Positions 40,823 through 50,317 of a DNA stretch of 64,000 nt are shown here, one piece after another. Within the stretch, counting starts at the first letter, position 1. Each line of letters opens with the position of its first letter. Made by a program: the position numbers and the translations under genes. The stretch covers positions 62,001-126,000 of the forward strand of contig NZ_NEXS01000011.1 of NCBI RefSeq assembly GCF_002810445.1, read 5' to 3'. The notes under the pieces are model-generated. The model did not search any database, was not told the origin of the DNA, and saw nothing but the letters and a program-made list of their open reading frames with translations. The DNA comes from Advenella sp. S44. Its GTDB lineage: Bacteria > Pseudomonadota > Gammaproteobacteria > Burkholderiales > Burkholderiaceae_B.

Positions 40823-41821
40823 CTAGATTTGCGCCAATCTTATGCATCTGGCGCGGTGCGTGCCCGAGACGGGCGTCAAGTCCGGATGGCTTTGCCCGCA
40901 AGCCGGTATTACATAAGGACAACGACTGGAAAACGCGCAGCCAGCAATAGTCTCATGCGGATCGGGCAATTCACCCTCCAGGATGGAGGACGGGGTCTTG
41001 ATTGACGGGTCGGCAACCGGAATGGCGGAAAGCAACGCCCGCGTATACGGATGCCGGGGCGTGGAAAAGATATCCTCTTTTGTCCCTTCCTCTACGATCT
41101 GGCCCAGGTACATGACCAGGACACGGTCGCTCACGCGTTTGACCACGTTCAGATCATGGGCCACAAACAGGAAAGCCACCCCCAATTGTTGCCTGATATC
41201 CTCGAACAAATTGATAATCTGCGCCTGTACAGAAGCATCCAGCGCAGAAACCGGTTCGTCCGCAATCACCAGTTGCGGCCTGACCGCGAGCGCCCGCGCA
41301 ATAGACACGCGCTGGCGCTGACCGCCACTGAGAGCGTGTGGAAATTTCTGCTTCAGCGACTGCGGCAAGCCGACAATGCCCAGCAGGCGATCAACCGCGG
41401 TGTTCAATGGGCTTTTATCGTGCGCCGCTTTATGCGTGGCCAGCGCCTCTTTAAGCAGACGCCCGATCGTAAACCGGGGATTGAGCGACGAGTAGGGATC
41501 CTGGAACACCATCTGGATTTTGGTGCTGCGCTCGAATCGCGAAAACGCGTGCATTGGCCTGCCATCAGACCAGGTTACCGTCCCGCCCGATGGCGGTTGC
41601 AAGCCGACGATGCATTTTCCCAATGTACTTTTGCCACAACCGGACTCTCCGACCACGCCGACGATCTCGCCCTGACTCACCTGTAGCGATACGCCCTTGA
41701 GGGCCTGCAGCGCTGTTGTCGATTTGCCGCCAAGCCAATCGCCAAGCCGGCGATTGCCGCCGTAACGCTTTTCCAGCTTGTCCACGGTCAGCAGAATCGG
41801 AGACTGTGATTGAGTTACCAC
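40823..41821 (-). CDS. ABC transporter ATP-binding protein, OppF/DppF type
   Basis: A 332-residue ATPase with Walker [10 protein letters not shown], signature LSGGQRQRVSIARAL, Walker B LVIADEPVSALD and the C-terminal oligopeptide-transporter domain (CAFSSRCPYVIPAC) with cysteines typical of DppF/OppF. The start is the GTG at 41821, preceded by AAGGAGG at ideal distance; it overlaps the previous stop by seven bases (GTGGTAA). It energises peptide uptake together with the adjacent DppD-like ATPase. Confidence 0.9.
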   Translation of the reverse strand: MVTQSQSPILLTVDKLEKRYGGNRRLGDWLGGKSTTALQALKGVSLQVSQGEIVGVVGESGCGKSTLGKCIVGLQPPSGGTVTWSDGRPMHAFSRFERSTKIQMVFQDPYSSLNPRFTIGRLLKEALATHKAAHDKSPLNTAVDRLLGIVGLPQSLKQKFPHALSGGQRQRVSIARALAVRPQLVIADEPVSALDASVQAQIINLFEDIRQQLGVAFLFVAHDLNVVKRVSDRVLVMYLGQIVEEGTKEDIFSTPRHPYTRALLSAIPVADPSIKTPSSILEGELPDPHETIAGCAFSSRCPYVIPACGQSHPDLTPVSGTHRARCIRLAQI

Positions 41822-42807
41822 AATATTTCCTCCTTGCGATGACAGGCGCACGCATGCTCGCGGGTCAGTTGTTCATTATCAGGAATCTCGTTATGACATC
41901 TGTCAATCGCAAACCTGCAACGGGGATGGAAACGGCATCCCGCCGGATACTGTCCGGCGGCCGGAGGTTCGCCCGGAATGGGCTCCAGCTTATGCTCGGG
42001 ATCAACATGCGCCGGCAGCGCATTAAGAAGCGCACGGGTATAGGGATGGCGTGGATTGGCGAAAATCTCGGCCACACTACCGCTTTCCACAATCTTCCCT
42101 GCGTACATTACCGCCATATCGTCACAATGCTGGGCCACAACGCCCAGATCATGCGTGACCAACAGGACCGACATGCCTATGCGTTCACGCAGATCGTGCA
42201 GCAGCCGCAGGACCTGCGCCTGAATCGTCACATCCAGCGCCGTCGTGGGCTCATCGGCAATAAGCAACTGTGGCGCACAGGACAGGGCCATGGCAATCAG
42301 CACCCGCTGGCGCAGGCCACCGCTTAACTCATGCGGCCAGGCACTGAAACGACGCTCGGGCGAGGTAATGCCCACTTCCCGCAACAGCCCCACCACTTTT
42401 TCGCGGACCTGGGTCGATGACAGGCCGACATGATTGCGCCGTACAATTTCGGCCACCTGATCGCCCACCCGCATTGTCGGGTTCAGCGCTGTCATGGGAT
42501 CCTGGAAAATCATGGAGATCTTTCGACCCCGAATGCCTGCCAATTGCTGGTCGTCCATGGCTGCCAGATCTTTGCCGTCAAAGAGAATACGCCCTTGTTC
42601 AATCACAAACGGCGAGCCGCCGAACAAGCGAATAATCGAACGACAGGTGGTACTTTTGCCGCATCCGGACTCTCCGACCAGCCCGAACACCCGGCCCTTT
42701 TTTACCTGGAATGTCACTCCTTCAATAGCCATTTGTGCTCGGCCACGCTGGCCAAAGCCCGCATGCAGGTTCTCCACCTGCAGCACCTGCTCTGCTGCCG
42801 CATTCAT
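41815..42807 (-). CDS. ABC transporter ATP-binding protein, OppD/DppD type
   Basis: A 330-residue ATPase with Walker [11 protein letters not shown]-loop [10 protein letters not shown], signature [15 protein letters not shown], Walker [13 protein letters not shown] and the C-terminal oligo_HPY-type segment [15 protein letters not shown]. The ATG overlaps the permease stop by four bases. The Q-loop and helical segments match nickel/peptide transporters. It forms the nucleotide-binding pair with the next gene. Confidence 0.9.
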   Translation of the reverse strand: MNAAAEQVLQVENLHAGFGQRGRAQMAIEGVTFQVKKGRVFGLVGESGCGKSTTCRSIIRLFGGSPFVIEQGRILFDGKDLAAMDDQQLAGIRGRKISMIFQDPMTALNPTMRVGDQVAEIVRRNHVGLSSTQVREKVVGLLREVGITSPERRFSAWPHELSGGLRQRVLIAMALSCAPQLLIADEPTTALDVTIQAQVLRLLHDLRERIGMSVLLVTHDLGVVAQHCDDMAVMYAGKIVESGSVAEIFANPRHPYTRALLNALPAHVDPEHKLEPIPGEPPAAGQYPAGCRFHPRCRFAIDRCHNEIPDNEQLTREHACACHRKEEILW

Positions 42808-43643
42808 AATTTCACCCTGAGCTGATTATCGATGCCGTCGCCCAGCAGGGAAAACGTCACGCCGATATAAATGATCATGATGCCGGGAAACACAGAAATC
42901 CACCACGCATCGAATATGTAGTTGCGGCCTTCGGCAATCATGACGCCCAGCTCCGGTGTGGGCGGCTGGATCCCCAGGCCCAGAAACCCCAGGGAGGTTA
43001 CCGCCAGAATCGTCAGGACAACATCGGCCATCATGAACACAATAGCAGGCGTAATAACATTGGGAAGAATGTGCAGGAACAGTATTCGCAAGTGGCTGTA
43101 TCCCATTACCCTGGCCGACTGAACATATTCTGTGGTCTTGACCAGCAGCACTTCGCCGCGCACAATCCGCGCAAAAGAAATCCAGACTACCAGCGTAAAG
43201 GCCAGGTACATGTTCTGAGTACTAGGGCCAAGCGAGCCGACAATCGCGATAACCAGCACATAAAACGGGAAAGCCCACACAATATCTACAATGCGCATGA
43301 TCAGCGTATCAAACCAGCCGCCAACATAGCCTGAAACCAGCCCGATCAGCGAGCCAGTCACAAATGGAATTAACACGCAAACCGCAACAATCTCAAGATC
43401 TGTCTTGAGCGCTTCAATTGCCCGCCAAAACACCGGCCGACCCAAGTCGTCGGTGCCGAACAGATATTGCAATGTCGGGCCCTGCAGGCTGCTATCAAAA
43501 TTGATTTCAGACGTGTCAATCTTGAATACCGCTGGAACCACGTAAGTGACCAGGATCAGGAAAATGAACAGGGCAAGACCGGCCCACAAAGAATAATTCT
43601 GCGCCAGCCTGCTACTGCGCCAGCCACTCAATATTGCGTTCAT
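42804..43643 (-). CDS. ABC transporter permease, DppC/OppC type
   Basis: A 279-residue inner-membrane permease with an N-terminal extracytoplasmic loop (FDSSLQGPTLQYLFGTDDLGRPVFWR, a hallmark of DppC proteins) and about six helices. The coupling EAA-like motif around RIVRGEVLLVKTTEYVQSARVMGYSHLRILFLHILPN is clear. ATG overlaps the upstream permease stop by four bases, so the membrane pair is made in equal amounts. Confidence 0.9.
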   Translation of the reverse strand: MNAILSGWRSSRLAQNYSLWAGLALFIFLILVTYVVPAVFKIDTSEINFDSSLQGPTLQYLFGTDDLGRPVFWRAIEALKTDLEIVAVCVLIPFVTGSLIGLVSGYVGGWFDTLIMRIVDIVWAFPFYVLVIAIVGSLGPSTQNMYLAFTLVVWISFARIVRGEVLLVKTTEYVQSARVMGYSHLRILFLHILPNVITPAIVFMMADVVLTILAVTSLGFLGLGIQPPTPELGVMIAEGRNYIFDAWWISVFPGIMIIYIGVTFSLLGDGIDNQLRVKL

Positions 43644-44578
43644 GATAGTTCCACCCTTGGGTCGGCCGCGACATAAGCCAGATCTGCCGCCAGGTTGATC
43701 AGAACTACCAGTACTGCAAAGGTCACCGTCAGCCCCTGCACCATGGGATAGTCCCGTGCAGCAATGGACGAGACCATCAGCCCGCCCAGGCCCGGCAGCG
43801 CAAACACGGCTTCAACCACAACTGTGCCGCCGATCACCCAACTGGTATGCACTCCGAGCACCGAGATTGTCGAGAGCAGCGAGTTGCGAAAGACATGACG
43901 CCGCAAAATCTGCATGCGGCTCATGCCTTTGGCGTAGGCAGTATCAATGTAGTCGGCATTGAGAACCGCAATAATCGAACTTCTGAGGGAGCGAACCGTT
44001 AGCGCCGCCGTACTCAATGCAATCACCAAGGCAGGGAGAAACAGCGAGTGCAAAAGACCAGAAAATCCACTATTTAAGCCCGACACCGGAAAGATCGGGA
44101 TATAGACCGAGAATACCAGCACAAGCAAAATGCCAAGCCAGAAGGCCGGCATAGACATAAAGCAAATGAACAAAAACTTGATCAGGTTGTCGGTCGGCGA
44201 GTTCTTGCGCAGCGCAGCCAGGAAAGCCAGTGGTATGGTCAACACAATCGCAATAACGGTGCTATAGCCGACCAGCGCGAGCGTGACCCACAGACGCTCA
44301 AAAATCAATGGTCCCACAGATGACTTGAAAGCGATAGACGTGCCAAAATCGCCCTTCAGGCAATTGACCAAAAACTGAAAATACTGGATTAGCAACGGCT
44401 TATCCAGACCGAGCTGCCGTTGCAATTGCGCTATATCTTCGGCGGTGCCACGGCTACCCAGCAACAGCGTTGCCGGGTCTCCGGGCATCACCCGCAAAAG
44501 CAGAAAAGCCAGGATGGTGATGCCCAGCAACACCGGGATTAACTGCACCAACCGCAAGACAATAAAACGCAAAATCAC
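43640..44578 (-). CDS. ABC transporter permease, DppB/OppB type
   Basis: A 312-residue permease with the family N-terminus (ILRFIVLRLVQLIPVLLGITILAFLLLRVMPGDPA) and the EAA-like loop DYIDTAYAKGMSRMQILRRHVFRNSLL. It pairs with the DppC-type permease. It is separated from the upstream binding-protein gene by 113 bases that contain a threefold tandem repeat, which probably affects relative expression of the transporter parts. Confidence 0.9.
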   Translation of the reverse strand: MILRFIVLRLVQLIPVLLGITILAFLLLRVMPGDPATLLLGSRGTAEDIAQLQRQLGLDKPLLIQYFQFLVNCLKGDFGTSIAFKSSVGPLIFERLWVTLALVGYSTVIAIVLTIPLAFLAALRKNSPTDNLIKFLFICFMSMPAFWLGILLVLVFSVYIPIFPVSGLNSGFSGLLHSLFLPALVIALSTAALTVRSLRSSIIAVLNADYIDTAYAKGMSRMQILRRHVFRNSLLSTISVLGVHTSWVIGGTVVVEAVFALPGLGGLMVSSIAARDYPMVQGLTVTFAVLVVLINLAADLAYVAADPRVELS

Positions 44579-44586
44579 AAGCCACT

Positions 44587-44705
44587 CCTGTTCAATCCTG
44601 GAATCGTTTTGCTTACTCTACCCGGACCTGTTCAGCCCTGGGTTCGTATTGCTTACTCTACCGGGATCTGCTCACCCTAGATTTGTTTCGCTTACTTCAC
44701 CCGGA
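44587..44705 (-). repeat. Three 39-40 bp tandem repeats at the 3' end of the binding-protein gene
   Basis: Units start at 44587, 44627 and 44667, each reading roughly CTGTTCA(x)CCTGG(x)TTCGT(x)TTGCTTACTCTACCCGGAC. The third unit includes the stop codon and last codons of the binding-protein gene (44692), so the first two look like copies of the gene end moved into the spacer before the permease gene. Copies have diverged at roughly a fifth of positions. The array could arise by slippage and may tune message stability. Confidence 0.75.
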
Positions 44706-46200
44706 CCTCTTCAAGCCGGTAGTTTGATGTGGGAAGCACCTGGAACCCTTCGACATTAGAACGGTAGGCGTAAGGCACACCCTGGTGGTACAGGAAAATG
44801 AACGGCACTTCTTTATTAATGATCGCCTCGATCTCCTGGAACATGCGTCCGCGTTCGGCGCCTTCAGGGGTCTGGCGCTCTTGCGCATATAATTCGTTGA
44901 CCCGATCGCTTTTCCAGTTCGTATGCATGGCATTGGCCCGCTCGGGATTGACGGCGGTAAAGCCGATCAATTGGTCAGGGTCAATCGTATCGCTGGTCGT
45001 ATAGGCAAGCGACATTTCATAATTGCCGGCTTTGGTCGTCGTAAACTGAGAACCGCTCTCGATGGTTTGCAGCTGAATCGTCACGCCGATCTTGCTCAGG
45101 GCATTCTGGATCACCTGTCCCACCTGCCGCGAAGTAACGTTGCCCGATGGTACAAGCAGCGTCGCCTTGAAACCATCAGCCAGCCCGGCTTCAGCAAGCA
45201 ATTGCTTGGCTTTGGCCACATCATAGGGGTACGGCTGGATATCAGTATTGTGATGCGCCATGATGGGCAAAGAGGACGAAGCCGGCTCGCCATTTCCCTT
45301 CAATACCCCCTGAATAATCGTTTGCTTATTGACCGCGTAGTTCAAGGCCTGGCGAACACGAATGTCATCAAATGGCTTTTTGCTGGTATTGAGCTGCACC
45401 AGGTCGGTGCGAAACACCTTGGCCACGGCTGTCTTGATATTGGGGTCGTTCTGCAGCATGGCCACCTGGTTAAAGGGAATATCCATGGCTGCATCCAGCT
45501 CGTTGGCTTTCAGTTTCAGAATGCGCGCATTATCGTCGCCGATAATTTCCAGGGTGGCGTGCTCCACAGCGGGCTTGCCCTCTTGCCAGTAGTTCGGGTT
45601 TTTATCCAGGGAAACGCGTTGCCCCTTGTCCCAGGCCTTGAGCGAGAAAGGCCCGCTGCCGACGGGGGCCTTGAAAAAATCCTCGCCCTTGCTCTGCAGT
45701 AGCGCTGCGGGCAATATGGATGCGGAAAACAACGCCAGGTTATTTAGCATCGGCGTAAAAGGCGCATCCAGACTCAATTTTACTGTTCTGTCGTCAACTT
45801 TTTCATAGCCGGTAATGGGCTTGAAAAATCGGGCCCAGCCGGATGTTTCTCCGGCAGCCCGCTTCAGGGAAAAAATCACATCGTCGGCCGTTACCGCCTG
45901 GCCATCACTGAATTTGGCGTTTTCCCGCAAATGAAATGTGTAGGTTTTGCCATCCGGACTGATTTCCCACTGGTCGGCCAGACCGGCCACTATTTCTGTA
46001 CCATCGGCAGAGGGCCGCACCAGTTGATCGTAAATCAGCAATTGCGTCCAGATAGACGGGTTGTCGCTAGAGGCAATCGGATCGAGCGTGAGCAGATCCT
46101 TTGACAGGCCCAGGCGGAACTGGTCCGCCGCAGCGTGGGCGACATTCATCGCACAGGCAAAGACAATGCCCATTTTCAATAGGGAACGAAATCTGATCAT
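44692..46200 (-). CDS. ABC transporter substrate-binding protein, family 5 (peptide/nickel)
   Basis: A 502-residue periplasmic lipid-free binding protein with a Sec signal (MIRFRSLLKMGIVFACAMNVAHAA). SBP_bac_5 landmarks are FRLGLSKDLLTLDPIASSDNPS, VRPSADGTEIVAGLADQWEISPDGKTYTFHLRENAKF and FDDIRVRQALNYAVNK. These proteins bind peptides, opines, glutathione or modified amino acids. It is the first gene of a six-gene operon ending with a serine hydrolase and is divergent from a LysR gene. Confidence 0.9.
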   Translation of the reverse strand: MIRFRSLLKMGIVFACAMNVAHAAADQFRLGLSKDLLTLDPIASSDNPSIWTQLLIYDQLVRPSADGTEIVAGLADQWEISPDGKTYTFHLRENAKFSDGQAVTADDVIFSLKRAAGETSGWARFFKPITGYEKVDDRTVKLSLDAPFTPMLNNLALFSASILPAALLQSKGEDFFKAPVGSGPFSLKAWDKGQRVSLDKNPNYWQEGKPAVEHATLEIIGDDNARILKLKANELDAAMDIPFNQVAMLQNDPNIKTAVAKVFRTDLVQLNTSKKPFDDIRVRQALNYAVNKQTIIQGVLKGNGEPASSSLPIMAHHNTDIQPYPYDVAKAKQLLAEAGLADGFKATLLVPSGNVTSRQVGQVIQNALSKIGVTIQLQTIESGSQFTTTKAGNYEMSLAYTTSDTIDPDQLIGFTAVNPERANAMHTNWKSDRVNELYAQERQTPEGAERGRMFQEIEAIINKEVPFIFLYHQGVPYAYRSNVEGFQVLPTSNYRLEEVRVK

Positions 46201-46252
46201 AACGGCTCTCCGGGTGACACACCTAAAAATGGCAAATAGGGAAGATGCTGCT

Positions 46253-46294
46253 CTTTGCAGGCTATTGTGCAGGCAATAGCAATAGCATGCAAAG
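46253..46294. promoter_or_regulatory. Nested inverted repeat in the LysR-ABC divergent promoter
   Basis: Outer arms CTTTGCA (46253-46259) and TGCAAAG (46288-46294) enclose inner arms GCTATTG (46261-46267) and CAATAGC (46274-46280) around TGCAGG. All four arms match perfectly. The site is centred in the 142-base divergent gap between the peptide transporter operon and its LysR gene, the expected place for a LysR binding region. Confidence 0.45.
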
Positions 46295-46342
46295 GAAAAA
46301 AGTTATATCATCCATGAATAAAACTCATACCCTGGAGCGCAG

Positions 46343-47230
46343 GTGAAACTCAGACATATCGAAATTTTTCATGCCATACGCACCACTGGCTCGGTCAGCC
46401 GGGCGGCTCGCCTGTTGAATATTTCACAATCCGCAGTCAGCAAAACCCTGGGGCATGCTGAGCTACAGCTGGGTTTCCAGCTTTTTGAACGGGTAAAGGG
46501 TCGGCTCAAACTGACGCCAGAGGCGCAGTCGCTCGCCCCCGATATTGAAAAAATGATGCATCTGCTGGAGCATATCCGGTCATTGGCGACCAATATTCAC
46601 CAGCATCCGGCAGGCTCGCTCAAACTGGGCTGCCTGCCCAGCCTTGGCCTGCACCTGATGCCGCGAGCCGTGTCGCTTATTCGGCAAAGATATCCGGATA
46701 TCAACATTGAAATAACCACGGGACATGAATCGGAGCTGATCCGCAAGTTGCGTTCACGCGAAATCAATATCGCGTTCACTTTCAAGCCGAACGACTATCC
46801 GGACTGCATGGTCTCCACCATTGCGAAAGTGAACATGGTGCTTGCCGGTCCGCAGAGCGGGCACATAAAAGACCCGCGCCAGGTCGATTTCAGCAAATTG
46901 ATCACCTACTCTGAGGGTGATCCGGTGACGCGCATCATAGAATCCATGGCTGTCCCCAATCAATTTACCAATCAAGTCAAGGTCGAAACGTATTACGTAG
47001 CTGCCGCCATCGCTGAGTATGAAGATCGGCTTGCGATTGTCGATGAATTTACGGCAAAGTTCGTCCTGGAGGATCAATCCCGATACATTCATTTTGACCC
47101 GCCCATCACGCTCGAGCTGGTCGCCATCTACCGCGAACAGGGGCCGCCTAGCACTCTGGAAAAACAGTTTATCGGCGGCGTGCGTCGTCTGGTCAGGCAC
47201 GAGCACGCATACGGGCAGCAAACGCGTTAA
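46343..47230 (+). CDS. LysR family transcriptional regulator, OccR/NocR-like
   Basis: A 295-residue LysR protein starting at a GTG with CTGGAGCGCAG upstream. The helix-turn-helix is SVSRAARLLNISQSAVSKTL with LGFQLFERVKGRLKLTPEA. The effector domain begins near GSLKLGCLPSLGLHLMP. The closest pattern is the opine/amino-acid responsive group (NocR, OccR, LysR proper). It is divergent from the peptide-type ABC operon, which it probably activates. Confidence 0.87.
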   Translation: MKLRHIEIFHAIRTTGSVSRAARLLNISQSAVSKTLGHAELQLGFQLFERVKGRLKLTPEAQSLAPDIEKMMHLLEHIRSLATNIHQHPAGSLKLGCLPSLGLHLMPRAVSLIRQRYPDINIEITTGHESELIRKLRSREINIAFTFKPNDYPDCMVSTIAKVNMVLAGPQSGHIKDPRQVDFSKLITYSEGDPVTRIIESMAVPNQFTNQVKVETYYVAAAIAEYEDRLAIVDEFTAKFVLEDQSRYIHFDPPITLELVAIYREQGPPSTLEKQFIGGVRRLVRHEHAYGQQTR

Positions 47231-47625
47231 TAAAACAGAACCCAATAACAAGAAAATGCAATAACAAGAAAAGTTCCGGCACGCCGGGCAACGCTTTTTG
47301 GCAAATGATTTGCTATAGCGCCATTTTCCAACAGACCCAGGTAAATCTGCATGTGTTTTGGCGGGTTGACTCACGCATTTTGCATGAATGGCAATCGGGT
47401 AACCCTTCATTTATACTGGTCGGCGACGGGCGCTATCGCGCCAACTGTAGCCAGGCATATCGCGGGGCTTAAAGAGTATCCCGTTGTGAATATTTTCCAG
47501 GGTGGCAAACATACCCAGAATTCGCACATTCTGCTTTGCCCAAAGTCGAAGTCGACAAGCTGGCATGTCGCAGGTCAATGTCTGGCGACAAAGGATATTG
47601 ATCTTCGCAATATGTTAGCCGGTGA
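47231..47625. other. 395-base gap without a supportable gene
   Basis: The region lies between the LysR gene and the convergent YchJ gene. A 92-codon rightward frame (47351-47629) has no recognisable family, an odd Cys/His-rich composition and no ribosome-binding site. I do not call it. No strong hairpin terminator was found. Confidence 0.4.
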
Positions 47626-48078
47626 TTAGACCTGCCCGTCTACATAAAACCACCGTCCGTCTTCCCGCACAAACCGGCTGATCTCATGTTGTCGGCTTGC
47701 GCGCCCGTTCTGGCGGAATCGGGCGACAAACTCTACCGTGGCATGATCATTGTCCTGCAGCATATGGCGCCGTACATCCAGTCCCAGCCATTTTGTCCCC
47801 GGCGCATTCGGTTCCAGCGAGGCTGGCCGGGTGCTGCTGTGCCAGGTATCGAGCAGATAATCGAGCTCGTCCAGCACAAAGGCGCTGTATCGACTGCGCA
47901 TAAGGGTTTGCGCATCGGGCGCCAGAAGGCGAAGCGCGCCGTGGTGCCAGCGCTGGCAGCAGCTTTCATAGCTTGCTGAACTGCCGCAAGGACAAGGCGA
48001 CTGTGCTGAAAACGATTGATGTTTCTTCACGACGAAATACCGGTTTGCAAATTGAATACTGGAGTATAAACGCGGCAT
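47626..48078 (-). CDS. YchJ family protein with SEC-C metal-binding motif
   Basis: A protein of about 150 residues. The SEC-C zinc motif is CPCGSSASYESCC near the N-terminus, followed by the YchJ core: AQTLMRSRYSAFVLDELDYLLDTWHSSTRP and VEFVARFRQNG, ending FVREDGRWFYVDG. The family (UPF0225) has a nuclear-transport-factor-like fold and no settled function. ATG 48078 has GGAAAAGG upstream; a longer start at 48123 is less likely. It ends just before the gap and is divergent from the TonB receptor gene, though unrelated to it in function as far as can be seen. Confidence 0.82.
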   Translation of the reverse strand: MPRLYSSIQFANRYFVVKKHQSFSAQSPCPCGSSASYESCCQRWHHGALRLLAPDAQTLMRSRYSAFVLDELDYLLDTWHSSTRPASLEPNAPGTKWLGLDVRRHMLQDNDHATVEFVARFRQNGRASRQHEISRFVREDGRWFYVDGQV

Positions 48079-48194
48079 GCTACCTTTTCCGTTGACCCGG
48101 CTTGATATCCAGCAGCAACCCAATCCAGCAGATTATGTTCCCGCTTTTACCGGTATGACGACTTTCATATAAATTACTCCAGAATTCATACGCT

Positions 48195-48213
48195 TTAAAT
48201 AAGACTCATTATC
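48195..48213. promoter_or_regulatory. Fur-box-like site upstream of TonB receptor gene
   Basis: TTAAATAAGACTCATTATC agrees with the 19-base Fur consensus (GATAATGATAATCATTATC) at 13 positions by eye, including a perfect CATTATC half. A second half-site GATAATC follows at 48218-48224. It lies about 70 bases before the receptor ATG, where a Fur repressor would block the promoter. Iron control is inferred. Confidence 0.45.
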
Positions 48214-48280
48214 ACTTGATAATCTACAATCTTATATTCTTGCCGCGTCGGCAATGCGTATAGATTTGTAGGTGTCATTG

Positions 48281-50311
48281 ATGAGAAAAATCCGATCTTC
48301 CTATTGTGAAGCCGCCTGGCCGGCGTTAGCGATTTGCGCGGCTTGGACATTACCGGTGCCGGCGCTGGCGCAGAGTGTGCCACCCTCCCATCAGCAACAG
48401 ACCACGGAATTGGCCCCCATTACGGTAACGGCAGAAAAAACCAGCCGTCTGCTGGAACAGGTGCCCGCAAGTATTGCGGTCATCGACGGCCTGGACATCG
48501 AGCAGACAGGCATCCAGCGCATGGAGCAGCTAGAGGGCCGCATGCCCGGTCTTTCCTTTCAGCCCTTCGGTCAGTCGGGCCTGAACTCGCCGGTCATGCG
48601 CGGCGTAACCGCAAACTTTAATACTTCGTCTACGTCGGTATTGATGCTGGTCGATGGCGTGCCCACGTTGACGGCCCAGGGATTCGAAAACAGTTTTTTG
48701 GACCTGGATCGCATTGAGGTGCTGCGAGGCCCGCAATCGACCTTGTATGGACGCAATGCCGAGGCCGGTGTGGTATCCATTCACACCCAGCCCATGGACA
48801 ATACTCCAAGAGCTGCGATATCCGGTGAATTTGGAAGCCGCGCCAAGCGTGCGGGCAGTTTTTCGCTAAGCCAGCCGATTACACAAGATACCCTGTATGG
48901 TTCCATTTCCGGTAGCTGGTCCAGCCAGCACGGCTTTATTAATAATTCCCATACGGGAAAAAAAGACGACAGGCGCGAACGCGGCAACCTGAACATCGGC
49001 CTGCGCTGGACGCCGACACCGGCCACCGACGTGGTCTTGCGTTATGCCCGGCAAGAGTTTCATGATGGTTCGGCCCTATGGGGCAGCCCCAGCGCCGAAC
49101 GCAACGAAGTGGCATCTGGAACAGCGGGATGGAACAAATCTGTCGGCCAGACTTTCTCGCTGAGCGCCTCGCATCAATTTGCCTCTGGGCTTACGCTGCG
49201 CTCCATCACCGCCTATAACGACTATCGGGATCGCGTCCAGCAGGACACAGACTTCATGCCCATGGACGTTCTTCATGTTGGGCGTGATCATCACTTTCGC
49301 AATCTGTCGCAGGAACTGCGGATCGAAGGCAAGGCGGGCAAGGCAGACTGGCTGGTCGGCGTGTATGCGGACAAGCAGGACAATGACCTGGTCAATATTT
49401 CAAAAACGATGATGGGCAGCAGCCATCTGCAAGTCGGTCAAAAAGGCAGCTCGCTGGCCTTGTTTACGCATTGGAACGTCCCGCTTTCGGATGCGTGGAC
49501 CGTATCGCTGGGAGGGCGCATTGAGCGCAACAACGTTTCAATTGCCCCTGACGACAAGCAGAAAATGAGCGAGGGCTGGACACATTTCTCTCCCAAGCTG
49601 GCATTGCAGTATCAGATGACGCCAGACCACCAATGGTATATCAGCGTTGCCAAGGGGATACGTACCGGCGGCTTTAATGTGGTGTCTCCTGCGGCCAACT
49701 TTATGCCGTACAGTCCGGAGAAAACCCTCTCGTACGAGACCGGGCTCAAGGGTTCGTTCGATAACCGCCGCGGACGCTATTCAATCGCAGCCTATTACAT
49801 GACCGTGCGTGACATGCAGGTGATGCAAATGCCCACTGCCGGCATGATGTATATCACCAGCGCTGCCGCTGCAAACGCCAAAGGGATTGAGCTGGATTTT
49901 GACTACATGCTGGCACCGGGTTGGCGCGTCAATGCGGGCCTGGCCTGGAATCACACCCGCTTTGAACGCTTTCAGGATGGCATGGCCGATTATTCGGGCA
50001 AACGTAATCCCTTTGCACCTGACCTGAGCGGCCATGCCGGCGTACGCTATACCTCTTCAAAAGGCTGGTACGCGCAGGCGCAAGTTGTGGGCACCGGCAA
50101 AGTGTATTTGGATGCAGCCAATAAATACAAGCGCAATGGCTACGGACTGATCAATCTGACGGCCGGCTATGCCGGCAAGAATTGGGAAGTGGCAGCCTAC
50201 GTCAACAATGCCGCCAATAAAAAGTATGACGCCGTTGGTTATCAGAATGGCTTTGTGACCGTATACAGTCCGCCGCGCGAAGTGGGCATGCGCCTGACGT
50301 GGCGTCTTTAA
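48281..50311 (+). CDS. TonB-dependent outer-membrane receptor (siderophore type)
   Basis: A protein of about 676 residues with a Sec signal (MRKIRSSYCEAAWPALAICAAWTLPVPALAQ). The TonB box region is LAPITVTAEK; the plug domain runs to about residue 150 with VMRGV, VLMLVDGVP and IEVLRGPQSTLYGRNAEAGVV; a 22-strand barrel follows, ending in the aromatic-rich MRLTWRL with a terminal hydrophobic residue. Such receptors import ferric siderophores, other metal chelates or cobalamin. It starts a three-gene rightward operon with a methyltransferase and an RhtX-like permease and faces a thiocarboxylate biosynthesis set, so the ligand is probably the cluster's own metal complex. The pdt clusters have an equivalent receptor, PdtK. 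Confidence 0.88.
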   Translation: MRKIRSSYCEAAWPALAICAAWTLPVPALAQSVPPSHQQQTTELAPITVTAEKTSRLLEQVPASIAVIDGLDIEQTGIQRMEQLEGRMPGLSFQPFGQSGLNSPVMRGVTANFNTSSTSVLMLVDGVPTLTAQGFENSFLDLDRIEVLRGPQSTLYGRNAEAGVVSIHTQPMDNTPRAAISGEFGSRAKRAGSFSLSQPITQDTLYGSISGSWSSQHGFINNSHTGKKDDRRERGNLNIGLRWTPTPATDVVLRYARQEFHDGSALWGSPSAERNEVASGTAGWNKSVGQTFSLSASHQFASGLTLRSITAYNDYRDRVQQDTDFMPMDVLHVGRDHHFRNLSQELRIEGKAGKADWLVGVYADKQDNDLVNISKTMMGSSHLQVGQKGSSLALFTHWNVPLSDAWTVSLGGRIERNNVSIAPDDKQKMSEGWTHFSPKLALQYQMTPDHQWYISVAKGIRTGGFNVVSPAANFMPYSPEKTLSYETGLKGSFDNRRGRYSIAAYYMTVRDMQVMQMPTAGMMYITSAAAANAKGIELDFDYMLAPGWRVNAGLAWNHTRFERFQDGMADYSGKRNPFAPDLSGHAGVRYTSSKGWYAQAQVVGTGKVYLDAANKYKRNGYGLINLTAGYAGKNWEVAAYVNNAANKKYDAVGYQNGFVTVYSPPREVGMRLTWRL

Positions 50312-50317
50312 GGAACA

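Noticed and set aside
47351-47629. 92-codon open frame after the LysR gene
   Set aside because: No ribosome-binding site, no recognisable family, and overlap with the convergent YchJ stop.
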